NCBI RefSeq assembly: GCF_016213215.1 | Contig: NZ_JACRAW010000009.1 | Coordinates: 1 to 64,000, forward strand | Direction of reading: 5' to 3' | DNA from: Bradyrhizobium sp. | GTDB lineage: Bacteria > Pseudomonadota > Alphaproteobacteria > Rhizobiales > Xanthobacteraceae | DNA length: 64,000 nt | Shown here: positions 1 through 7,131 of the stretch, piece by piece | Numbering within the stretch: position 1 is the stretch's first letter | Layout: every line of letters starts with the position of its first letter | Program-made: the position numbers and the translations under genes | Notes under the pieces: model-generated | What the model saw: the letters and a program-made list of their open reading frames with translations, nothing else | Told to the model about the DNA's origin: nothing | Database searches by the model: none

Positions 1-573
1 GAACTTGATGCCCGAGATCCGCTCCAGCTTCGGAATCACGTCCTGCCTGAGCTGCTTGACCATGTAGCTGATCATGTCCCTGGTGATCTTGCCGTCCGCC
101 ATGTAGGGCGTCTGGAACATGATGGTCTCGCAGCCGTATTGCCGGCGCAGCAGTTCGAACCACTTCATGAAGGTGAAGCAGCCGGTATAGGACAGGAGAA
201 GGACATCGGGATTCGGCAGCGGGCGGCCGTTCGGTCCGATGTTGCCTTTGGCCATCATGCCGATATCGGACTTGACGTAAGTGCAGACGTCCTCCGAGTG
301 GCCAAGCTTTTCGGCTTCCAGGACGTAGGCTCCGCTTTGGCGGCGAAGCCCGTTCTGGATGGCGTTGATCTCGGGGAGATTGTTGACGAAGCCGAAGCAC
401 ATCAGGAGTTCGTTCAGGTTGCCCGGAACGAAGGTCGCGGCAACCTTCTCGCCGTTCTCCTTTGCGCTGGCGAGACGGTCGTAGTGGGCGTTGACCATCT
501 CCTTCTGCCTGGCCATCGAGGCGTCCTTGATGACTTCAGGCGAGGGGGCCTTTGGTGTGACGATAACCGTCAT
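1..573 (-). CDS. badE: Benzoyl-CoA reductase subunit B (BadE/BcrB), partial at left edge
   Basis: N-terminal 191 residues of a 2-hydroxyacyl-CoA dehydratase-family subunit; the C-terminus lies beyond the window. With its neighbour BadD it should form the substrate-binding, [4Fe-4S]-carrying half of class I ATP-dependent benzoyl-CoA reductase, which dearomatises benzoyl-CoA in the cytoplasm. Conserved features seen are VPGNLNELLMCFGFVNN near residue 50, EDVCTYVKSDIG near residue 95 and SYTGCFTFMKWFELL near residue 130, giving the family's cluster-ligand type cysteines. The ATG at 573 overlaps the badD stop (ATGA), implying translational coupling. The badD-badE order matches the R. palustris badDEFG order (bcrCBAD in Thauera). 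The ATPase subunits would lie off the left edge. The alternative, another dehydratase of the family, is unlikely given the ali/bad context. Confidence 0.85.
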   Translation of the reverse strand, partial: MTVIVTPKAPSPEVIKDASMARQKEMVNAHYDRLASAKENGEKVAATFVPGNLNELLMCFGFVNNLPEINAIQNGLRRQSGAYVLEAEKLGHSEDVCTYVKSDIGMMAKGNIGPNGRPLPNPDVLLLSYTGCFTFMKWFELLRRQYGCETIMFQTPYMADGKITRDMISYMVKQLRQDVIPKLERISGIKF

Positions 574-1754
574 GTTCCGCTCCACAGTTTGATGGAATCG
601 GCGAAAGTGCCGGCCTGTTCTCGGATCGGCTGCATCTGGCCGGAATTTTCCGCGTATTTGAACGCGATCTGCGGGATATTGTGCTTCTTGAGCACCGCCT
701 GCAGCATCGGGCGCTCCAGCAGGCCGGGATCGCAGAAGCTGGTCATGGCGAAGATCACGCCTTCGGCGCGGTTCCTGCGCACACTGTCGACCAGATAGAG
801 GCCCTTCTTCGCCTCGTCCGGTTCGTACTTCGGAGGCGTCGATTTGGAGTCGTGCAGATAGGCGCGCGCCAGGTTGGTCAGCGGATCGCCGGCAAGTTCG
901 ACGTCGGAATTCTCCCAGCGCGTGACCAGGATGAAGTCGTCATCGACGATGTAGCAACCGGCTATTTCGATGGACCTGATGAGGTTGAGCGGCGGCTGTT
1001 CGCAGAATACACCGGAGATGACGACCCGCGCATTGTCCTTGCGCGGCCGCTGCTGGAGGCGGGCGGCGGCGAGATAGTCGCGCAGCATCTTGTTGTGCTC
1101 CTCGACCGGGATGACCATCCCGGCGCGAAGCAGCAGGTAAAGCTCGGACGAGGGTATGTTCCACGGTTCGTCCGCGCGCAGTTGATAAGCCTCGCGGACC
1201 AGCCTGCGGTTTTCGTTGAAGACGGCAATCGAGGCGCGCAGCGCCTCGTCCGTAATCGGCTTGCCGGTCATGGCGGAAAGCCAGTGACAGGTCTCTCGGA
1301 GCTCGCTGACGTAGAATTCACCGCCGAGATCGTCTTCGAAATTGTGCGGCAGGTCGATATAGCGAGCTCCCTTGTCAGGGAACATCAGCTTCCACATCCC
1401 CGACAGATTGCGGATCACGTCGCAGATCGATGGGAACATCATGCCGTCGACGAAGTCGAGGCGGCCCGATACGCCGAGTTCGATGGTCGAGCGGGGAATT
1501 CGGCAGATGTAGCTCTGGTAATAGGCGTCGCCGTGGATCACCTCGAGCTGATCGCCGCCGCCGAAGATTCCGAGCGGCAGGCCGCCCGCCGCATGCACGA
1601 GTTCGCGCGGCGCATAGTAGGGCATGAAGCCGATGACGATGCGGCCGGGTTCGGCTGCCTTCCACTGGCGTGCGGCGGCAAAGGTCAGATCACTGAACAG
1701 CTCCTCGCAGCGTTTGACGATTTCACCCGTCGTGGGGTTCGGCCTGTCAAGCAT
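570..1754 (-). CDS. badD: Benzoyl-CoA reductase subunit C (BadD/BcrC)
   Basis: A 394-residue 2-hydroxyacyl-CoA dehydratase-family protein, the usual length for BcrC. The N-terminal motif GFMPYYAPRELVHAAGG (about residue 43) is typical of the family. Conserved cysteines occur in SYICRIPRS, PSICDVIRNLSG, GVFCEQPP and TSFCDPGLLERP, and probably include the ligands of the [4Fe-4S] cluster. It partners BadE in benzoyl-CoA reductase. The start is set by a GGGAGGAT ribosome site 7-8 nt before the ATG at 1754. It is the first gene of a leftward operon whose leader carries a FNR-type box (1995-2008), so expression is probably anaerobic. Identity rests on motifs, length and neighbours. Confidence 0.87.
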   Translation of the reverse strand: MLDRPNPTTGEIVKRCEELFSDLTFAAARQWKAAEPGRIVIGFMPYYAPRELVHAAGGLPLGIFGGGDQLEVIHGDAYYQSYICRIPRSTIELGVSGRLDFVDGMMFPSICDVIRNLSGMWKLMFPDKGARYIDLPHNFEDDLGGEFYVSELRETCHWLSAMTGKPITDEALRASIAVFNENRRLVREAYQLRADEPWNIPSSELYLLLRAGMVIPVEEHNKMLRDYLAAARLQQRPRKDNARVVISGVFCEQPPLNLIRSIEIAGCYIVDDDFILVTRWENSDVELAGDPLTNLARAYLHDSKSTPPKYEPDEAKKGLYLVDSVRRNRAEGVIFAMTSFCDPGLLERPMLQAVLKKHNIPQIAFKYAENSGQMQPIREQAGTFADSIKLWSGT

Positions 1755-1966
1755 GCCTGGAATCCTCCCGGCTTAGAGTGGAACGTTCGCTGAAGGCGCT
1801 CTTCGGCGTGAGGGCAGATTGATGCGGGGAAGCAAGCAGGCAATCCGTCGCGCGCTTATGCGACGCTCATCGCGATTCATCACGCCCATCGGCGTCCTCC
1901 CCGAACTCGTTTCCTGTCTTTCGGCTTCCCTCGTCAACGCGGTTGCGGGGAGCGCTCTTAATTTGT

Positions 1967-1972
1967 AATCTA
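1967..1972 (-). promoter_or_regulatory. Candidate -10 element for the badDE operon
   Basis: Read on the minus strand, 1972 to 1967 is TAGATT, 4 of 6 matches to TATAAT. It falls exactly at -12 to -7 if transcription starts at 1960, the position that places the FNR-type box centre at -41.5 (class II geometry). No separate -35 is needed in such promoters. Placement is inference from spacing alone. Confidence 0.4.
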
Positions 1973-1994
1973 GTATTAGAATGCGAATTTAAAA

Positions 1995-2008
1995 TTGATC
2001 TGGATCAA
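1995..2008. promoter_or_regulatory. FNR/AadR-type binding site
   Basis: The sequence TTGAT-CTGG-ATCAA is a perfect match to the FNR consensus TTGATN4ATCAA. It lies 26 bp before the korA ATG and 241 bp before badD. Its centre (2001.5) is too close to korA for a class II start (that would fall at about 2043, inside korA), whereas leftward it fits a start at 1960 with a -10 at the expected place. In R. palustris the FNR-like regulator AadR controls anaerobic benzoate genes, so an oxygen-responsive switch of badDE is the natural reading. An effect on korA, including repression, is not excluded. Confidence 0.75.
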
Positions 2009-2034
2009 CCGCACTTCACGGGAGGGAGGAAAGC

Positions 2035-3765
2035 ATGATCACGAGCGGGGAAGCCGTGTCCCTGTCGATTGCGCTGACGGGTTCGGGCGGTGCCGGCGTG
2101 ATGACCGCGGGGCAGCTGCTCCTGGAAGCGGCAACGCGCTGCGGCCTCTACGGCCTGATGACCCGGTCGACAGGTCCGCAAATCAGGGGCGGCGAAGCGG
2201 CGGCCATGGTCCGTCTCTCGCCCAAGGTGGTGCAGTCGCCCGGCGACAGGTTCGACGTCCTGCTCGCCCTCGATTTCGACAACGTCCAGCGCTTCGCGGC
2301 GGAGCTGCCGCTCGATTCGTCCGGCCTTATCATCGCGGACCCTGCGGCCGGCGATATACCCGCCTTTCTTCGCGCTTCCGGAGCGCGCGTCGCGCAGGTG
2401 CCGATGGCCAAGCTTGCCAAGAGCGTGAGTGGCGGGCGCAGCGCCATGATCGCGCTCGGCGTCCTCGCCCGCCTCATCGGCTTACCGGAGCAAGCCGTCA
2501 GCGACGCCGTTGCCGCATCGATCGGGCGCAGGAAGCCGGAAGCGCTCGCCGCGAGCGAAGAGGCGTTGCAACTCGGGTCCGCCCATGCGCCCGACGTGAC
2601 GATTCCTCGTCTTGCGACTCCCGCGAGCAAGCCCCAGGGCCGCTGGTCGATCAGCGGCAACGAGGCGACCGGCTACGGCGCGATCAGGGGCGGGGTGAAA
2701 TTCGTCGGCGGCTACCCGATCACGCCCGCCACGGAGATTCTCGAATGGATGGCCGGTGCCTTGCCGCAATGCGGGGGAGCGCTGGTTCAGGCCGAGGACG
2801 AACTCGCCTCCATCAATATGGTGATGGGCGCGAGTTTCGGCGGCGCACCGGCATTGACGGCCACGGCCGGGCCGGGATTGTCCCTGATGATCGAGTCTCT
2901 TGGGCTCGCGGTCGCTTCCGAGACACCGATCGTGGTGGTCGACGTGATGCGTTCCGGCCCATCCACCGGGATTGCAACCAAGTCGGAGCAAAGCGATCTC
3001 AACATCGCCGTCTACGGCCTGCACGGCGATGCGCCTCATGTCGTCACGGCCCCCCTGTCCATTTCCGATTGCCTGCTGACGGCGCAATGGTCAGTGCATC
3101 TGGCGGAAAGCCTGCAGACGCCCGTCATCGTGCTGTCGGACCAGTCGATCGGTCAGGCGCGTGCGGTCATCGACAGACCGAAAGAAATCTCGTTCGGCAC
3201 AAGGCGCCTCACGCCGACCGAGCCGATCGATAACTATGCGCGCTATGCGGCGACCGAATCCGGCGTTTCGCCGATGTCGATTCCCGGCCAGCGCTGCGGG
3301 CAATACACGGCCGATGGGCTGACCCACAACGCAAGAGGAGTTCCGTCGAGCCAGGCGCAGGATCACGTCGAACAGCTGCACAAGCGGCAGCACAAGCTCG
3401 ATGCATTCGACTTCTCGACGCACTGGGCCGAGATCGATGGCCAAGGAGAACTCGCGCTGCTGACCTGGGGCTCGTCAAGCGAGCCGTTGCGCGAAGCGAT
3501 CGAGATCGCGCGCAGCCAGGGAATCAACGTGAAACTGATTGCGCTCCGATTGATTTCGCCGCCGCAACCCGCGCTGCTGGCGAGGGCACTGGAAGGTGTC
3601 AGGCGCGTGCTGGTGATCGAGCAGAGCCATGGCGCGCAGTTCTGGCGCTACCTGCGCGCGTACTACGATCTGCCTGCCGAGGTCGTCTCGATTGCCTGTC
3701 CCGGTCCGCTGCCGATCAGGCCGGGCGAGGTCCTCGCCCACATCCAGAAGGGAGCCAGCGCATGA
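2035..3765 (+). CDS. korA: 2-oxoacid:ferredoxin oxidoreductase, fused gamma-alpha subunit (KorA)
   Basis: A 576-residue fusion. Residues about 9-185 form the gamma (catalytic) domain (IALTGSGGAGVMTAGQLL, then RSTGPQIRGGEAAAMV); residues about 200-570 are the alpha pyrimidine-binding domain (SISGNEATGYGAIRGG, GGYPITPATEILEWM). Together with KorB it would oxidise a 2-oxoacid plus CoA to acyl-CoA and CO2 while reducing ferredoxin. In Thauera aromatica a 2-oxoglutarate:ferredoxin oxidoreductase feeds benzoyl-CoA reductase; the divergent position next to badDE suggests the same role here. Start ATG 2035 has an excellent GGGAGGGAGGA site. The precise 2-oxoacid cannot be told from sequence. Confidence 0.88.
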   Translation: MITSGEAVSLSIALTGSGGAGVMTAGQLLLEAATRCGLYGLMTRSTGPQIRGGEAAAMVRLSPKVVQSPGDRFDVLLALDFDNVQRFAAELPLDSSGLIIADPAAGDIPAFLRASGARVAQVPMAKLAKSVSGGRSAMIALGVLARLIGLPEQAVSDAVAASIGRRKPEALAASEEALQLGSAHAPDVTIPRLATPASKPQGRWSISGNEATGYGAIRGGVKFVGGYPITPATEILEWMAGALPQCGGALVQAEDELASINMVMGASFGGAPALTATAGPGLSLMIESLGLAVASETPIVVVDVMRSGPSTGIATKSEQSDLNIAVYGLHGDAPHVVTAPLSISDCLLTAQWSVHLAESLQTPVIVLSDQSIGQARAVIDRPKEISFGTRRLTPTEPIDNYARYAATESGVSPMSIPGQRCGQYTADGLTHNARGVPSSQAQDHVEQLHKRQHKLDAFDFSTHWAEIDGQGELALLTWGSSSEPLREAIEIARSQGINVKLIALRLISPPQPALLARALEGVRRVLVIEQSHGAQFWRYLRAYYDLPAEVVSIACPGPLPIRPGEVLAHIQKGASA

Positions 3766-4601
3766 ACAGGATGGCGGACATGAGGCGCGAGTTCAAGCCG
3801 GCGGATTACAAGTCATCCGTGAAACCGGTGTGGTGTCCGGGATGCGGCGATCATTCGGTGCTGTTGATGTTCCAGCGGGCGCTGGCCGAGCTTGCCCTGC
3901 CGCCGGAACAGGTTGCGATCGTGTCGGGGATCGGCTGTTCGTCGCGCATTCCCGCGTATACGAATTGCTACGGCTTTCACGGCGTTCATGGCCGCTCGCT
4001 TCCGCTTGCCACCGGGCTCAAGGTAGCCCGGCCGGATCTCACGGTGATCGTTGCCAGCGGCGACGGCGACGGCTTTTCGATCGGCGGCAACCATTTCCTG
4101 CACGCCTGCCGTCGCAATATCGATGTCACCTACATCGTCATGGACAACCGCATTTACGGCATGACCAAGGGCCAGCCGTCTCCGACGACCGAGCCGGACT
4201 GGGAAACGGACATTGCGCCGGAAGGCACCGGGGTGACGCCGTTTCATCCGCTCGTCATTGCGCTTGCCTCTGGCGCCAATTTCATCGCGCGCGGCTTCTC
4301 GGGTGATCTGGCGGGCTGTACCAGGCTGATCGTGGAAGCGGTACGTTGGCCCGGCTTCTCATTTGTGCAAATTCTCAGCCCTTGCGTGACGTTCCGGGCC
4401 GACCAGCAGAAGGCGTGGAGGGAACAGGTTCGCAAGGCCGTCGTGCCTGAGACGGACGATCCCGCTCGCGCGGCCCGGCGCCTGATGACCGACGACGGGT
4501 TCAACACCGGCATTCTCTATCGCGGCAAGCGCGAAGCCTACCGTCAGCAGCCGTTCGGCGATTGCGACCCGAGCTTCCTGGAGGCCGAATTCGAGGTTTA
4601 G
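3762..4601 (+). CDS. korB: 2-oxoacid:ferredoxin oxidoreductase beta subunit (KorB)
   Basis: A 279-residue thiamine-diphosphate-binding beta subunit. WCPGCGDHSVL (about residue 25) carries a CxxC typical of KorB, and ASGDGDGFSIGGNHFLHA, followed by DNRIYGMTKGQPSPTT, is the TPP/Mg motif region. It overlaps the korA stop by 4 bp, so the subunits are co-translated. No separate ferredoxin domain is fused, so a soluble ferredoxin (badB-type, not in the window) would take the electrons. GLKVARPDLTVIV between the motifs is usual for the 2-oxoglutarate enzymes but not diagnostic. Confidence 0.88.
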   Translation: MNRMADMRREFKPADYKSSVKPVWCPGCGDHSVLLMFQRALAELALPPEQVAIVSGIGCSSRIPAYTNCYGFHGVHGRSLPLATGLKVARPDLTVIVASGDGDGFSIGGNHFLHACRRNIDVTYIVMDNRIYGMTKGQPSPTTEPDWETDIAPEGTGVTPFHPLVIALASGANFIARGFSGDLAGCTRLIVEAVRWPGFSFVQILSPCVTFRADQQKAWREQVRKAVVPETDDPARAARRLMTDDGFNTGILYRGKREAYRQQPFGDCDPSFLEAEFEV

Positions 4602-4641
4602 GAAGAAATCACCACTGCTGTTGAGATATCGGGTTCGGCCG

Positions 4642-4744
4642 CCCCTCATGGTGAGGAGGCGCGTAGCGCCGTCTCGAACCATGAGGCCCGAAGCGGGCCT
4701 TCATCCTTCGAGACGCTTGCTTCGCAAGCTCCTCACGATGAGAA
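4642..4744. repeat. Dispersed intergenic repeat (Bradyrhizobium type)
   Basis: The sequence runs CTCATGGTGAGGAG, GCGTAGCGCC, TCTCGAACCATGAGG, CGAAGCGGG, CCTTCATCCTTCGAGACG and CTCCTCACGATGAG, a chain of short inverted repeats able to fold into a compound hairpin. I recognise this layout as a very common intergenic repeat in Bradyrhizobium and relatives; that recognition is from memory, not a search. It sits between the converging korB and badM genes and may act as a terminator. Confidence 0.7.
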
Positions 4745-4799
4745 GATATAGCGGGAGGAGTGCGTCTGGCCTTTCGCGTCGCTCGTACGCCCGAAAGCG

Positions 4800-5252
4800 C
4801 TATTCGGCAGCAACCCGCGCCGCGCGCCCGGGGCTACGCTCATTCTTGCGTCGCTCGCTGTCGATCATTTTGACCAGCGAGGTGATGGAGACCGAACGCA
4901 ACGTAGCAATCGCGATATCGTCGATCTCGGTCAGGATCCTGTGCAGCGTCCGGCTCTCGGTGTTGTCGCGGATGTCGGCCTGATCGAGATCAGGCGAGGG
5001 GTCCTCGAACAGTTCGACGACGTCCAATAGCGTCAGGCGCTTGGGATTGCCGCAAAAGCGGTAGCCTCCGCCTCGTCCCCGCACCGATTCGATGAGCCGC
5101 GCACGCACCAGCGTACGCAAGACCTTGTTCAGGTGGTTGAGCGATATGTCGTATTTCCTGGCGATGTCTGCGGCATGCGTCTGCTCTTCTGCGTGCGTCG
5201 CAAGTTCGAGCACCGCATAAAGTCCGCAGATGGTCGCCTTCTGCAGTTTCAT
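4800..5252 (-). CDS. badM: Rrf2-family regulator, BadM-like
   Basis: A 150-residue Rrf2-type winged-helix repressor: MKLQKATICGLYAVLELATHA at the N-terminus, a helix-turn-helix over DIARKYDISLNHLNKVLRTL, and the wing VRGRGGGYRF. The ATG at 5252 gives the classic Rrf2 start; the frame stays open upstream but lacks family similarity. The three-Cys Fe-S motif of IscR/NsrR is absent (only two Cys, C10 and one after YRF), so it is not an obvious Fe-S sensor. In R. palustris the Rrf2 repressor BadM controls benzoyl-CoA reductase genes, and its placement with badL and badDE supports that assignment. It probably follows badL in one transcript. Confidence 0.75.
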   Translation of the reverse strand: MKLQKATICGLYAVLELATHAEEQTHAADIARKYDISLNHLNKVLRTLVRARLIESVRGRGGGYRFCGNPKRLTLLDVVELFEDPSPDLDQADIRDNTESRTLHRILTEIDDIAIATLRSVSITSLVKMIDSERRKNERSPGRAARVAAE

Positions 5253-5419
5253 CGATTCGGGGTCTTTCCGTCTTCCATCCCGGTTCGGCTCAGATGGAAA
5301 TAGCCTCTTTTTGGCCTGCCACCTAGTGCCTTCGCTCCCGCACATTCTCGGCGCGGAAGGCTCCAGGACGATTCTCCGCCGTTAATTAGCGGAATGGAAC
5401 GCGCTTCATTTGTTGTACG

Positions 5420-5974
5420 TCAACCAATATCCTTTTCCATCTGGATATAGCGACCGAAGATCATTCCTTGACTCCGGAAGAACGCCAGCACGAGCTCCGA
5501 ATCGCGCTCGATCAGGGTGGATACCTTGTCCACTCCGGCGCGCCGAAAGATCTCGCAGATCTCGTCGAACAGGCGCGTACCGATATTCTTGACGCGCATC
5601 TTGGGATCGACGGAAACGGCGAAAACCCAGCCGCGAGGATCGGCACCGAACTCGAAGTCGCGGATCTCACCGGTGATGAAGCCGACGATCTGCCCCTCGA
5701 CCTCGGCGACGAGAAAGACGCGCTTGTCCGCATGGGTATCCGAGAATTGAGCAAGCTTGTCGCGCCAGTATTCCGGTTTCGATCTTCCGCTCGTTGCCTG
5801 GTCGAGCTTCACGATCGCCGGCAGATCGGCGCTCGTGGCTCGCCTGATGCGAGAGCCATACGCTTTCCTGCTGTCTTCGCTCTTCGCTGCATCCATCGTG
5901 GCAGTTGCCTTGAGCGCCGCTTTCGCCCGGGACTTCAGCCCCCCGCCTCGTTGCGAGGAAATCTTTCCTGACAT
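5420..5974 (-). CDS. badL: GNAT N-acetyltransferase, BadL-like
   Basis: A 184-residue GCN5-related acetyltransferase. A basic N-terminal extension of about 40 residues precedes the domain (IRRATSADLPAIVKLDQ). The acetyl-CoA loop region is VSVDPKMRVKNIGTRLFDE (about residue 125), with VGFITGEIRDF and WVFAVSVDP strands before it. In R. palustris BadL is a GNAT enzyme encoded beside the bad genes and reported to acetylate an aminobenzoate; the neighbourhood makes that the best candidate role. An AT-rich inverted repeat lies just upstream (5991-6010). The start at 5974 could be later, at the internal ATG 26 codons in. Confidence 0.7.
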   Translation of the reverse strand: MSGKISSQRGGGLKSRAKAALKATATMDAAKSEDSRKAYGSRIRRATSADLPAIVKLDQATSGRSKPEYWRDKLAQFSDTHADKRVFLVAEVEGQIVGFITGEIRDFEFGADPRGWVFAVSVDPKMRVKNIGTRLFDEICEIFRRAGVDKVSTLIERDSELVLAFFRSQGMIFGRYIQMEKDIG

Positions 5975-5990
5975 TCTGGTACTCTAATAC

Positions 5991-6010
5991 ATATTTGGCA
6001 AGGCAAATAT
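5991..6010. promoter_or_regulatory. Inverted repeat ATATTTG-N6-CAAATAT, candidate BadM operator
   Basis: Perfect 7-bp arms with a 6-bp spacer (GCAAGG), 16 bp before the badL start and inside the short gap behind the MDR gene. It is AT-rich in a GC-rich region. Rrf2 repressors often bind AT-rich dyads at their own promoters, so autoregulation of badL-badM is the simplest reading. I have no direct knowledge of the BadM consensus. Confidence 0.5.
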
Positions 6011-6043
6011 CGCCTGGAGCGGGAAAGTCGCTTTTCCTGTGCT

Positions 6044-7063
6044 TCAGATATCGACGGCTATCTTGCCGAACTGCGTGCCCGACTCGAGATGGGAGAGGGC
6101 GGCGTGAACGTCATCGAGTTTGTAGCGGGCGTCGATCGGCGGCCGGATGCGGCTTTGCGCGCACCACTCGATGAGGCTCGAGAATTCGTCCGGATTGCCG
6201 AGGGTCGATCCGAAGATCTGCAGCTGGCGGATGAAGACCCGGCGCAGATCTGCCGGCGGCTGGTCGCCGATGGTCGCGCCGCAAGTTGCGATCCGGCCGC
6301 CGCGGACGAGGCATTTCAGCGCCGCGCTCCATATCGCGCCGCCGATGTTCTCGATCACCACGTCGACGCCGCGGCCCTGCGTCAACTCCATGACCCGGGC
6401 AGGAATCTTGTCCGGTGGGGCGTCGATGGTGGCATCGGCTCCCAGTTCTCTGGCGCGGTCGAGCTTGTCTTTGCTGCGTGAGGTGACGAAGACGCGGGCT
6501 CCGGCGGCCTTGGCAATCTGCAGCGCTGCCTGCGATACGCCGCCGCCGACCCCAAAGACCAGCACGGTTTCGCCGGGTTGAAGCCTGGCCTTGGTGAACA
6601 GCATGCGCCATGCCGTGAGATAATTGACACCGAGCGCGGCTCCCTGCGCGAAATCCACAGTGCCCGGCAGAGGCAGAGCGTTCTGGGCGGGAAGGCAGAC
6701 AAATTCGGCCATGGTTCCGTCGCGATGCTCGCCGAGCAGGCTCATCCTGGCGCAAAGCACCGGCTCGCCGCGGCTGCAGAATTCGCAGCGCCCGCACACG
6801 ATCCCGGGATACAGCGTCACATTGCGGCCGATCAGATCGCTCGAATCGGCTTCTTCGATCACGCCGGCACCATCGACGCCCATGATCTGCGGCAGGCTGT
6901 GGGTGATGCCGGCACCGCTGTCGCGCATATAGAGATCGACGCGATTGACCGTCGCGGCTTTCATGCGAACGAGAATTTCACCAGCTCCGCGCCGCGGGAT
7001 CGGCCGCTCTCCAACGGTGACGACCTCATTGCCGCCGTGGCCGGTCAAAAAAGCTGCTTTCAT
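6044..7063 (-). CDS. Medium-chain dehydrogenase/reductase (zinc-type, quinone-oxidoreductase-like)
   Basis: A 339-residue MDR protein: an N-terminal GroES-like domain, then a Rossmann domain with VLVFGVGGGVSQAALQIAK (about residue 165). The structural-zinc lobe is present (CGRCEFCSRGEPVLC, four cysteines near residue 90-105). The catalytic zinc ligands look lost: the usual first Cys position reads ATVNRVDLY and the GHE motif reads GVDGAG. It is the last gene of the leftward badH-badI-aliB-aliA run. It may act on an alicyclic CoA intermediate, as proposed for BadC-type alcohol dehydrogenases of bad clusters, but substrate and direction are unknown. Confidence 0.7.
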   Translation of the reverse strand: MKAAFLTGHGGNEVVTVGERPIPRRGAGEILVRMKAATVNRVDLYMRDSGAGITHSLPQIMGVDGAGVIEEADSSDLIGRNVTLYPGIVCGRCEFCSRGEPVLCARMSLLGEHRDGTMAEFVCLPAQNALPLPGTVDFAQGAALGVNYLTAWRMLFTKARLQPGETVLVFGVGGGVSQAALQIAKAAGARVFVTSRSKDKLDRARELGADATIDAPPDKIPARVMELTQGRGVDVVIENIGGAIWSAALKCLVRGGRIATCGATIGDQPPADLRRVFIRQLQIFGSTLGNPDEFSSLIEWCAQSRIRPPIDARYKLDDVHAALSHLESGTQFGKIAVDI

Positions 7064-7131
7064 TGTTCCTGCCTCAAATATTTCTCGTGCCGATGCCCGC
7101 TATGACGTCATCGCTGCGGACGCAGCAAACC

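Noticed and set aside
681..1793. Long rightward reading frame over badD
   Set aside because: It is the antisense shadow of badD: composition (many Val, Arg, Gly, Ala) is of a GC-rich complementary frame, with no motif or ribosome site.
2035..2200. Class II FNR activation of korA from the 1995-2008 box
   Set aside because: The needed start at about 2043 would fall inside korA, whose ATG at 2035 has a strong ribosome site.
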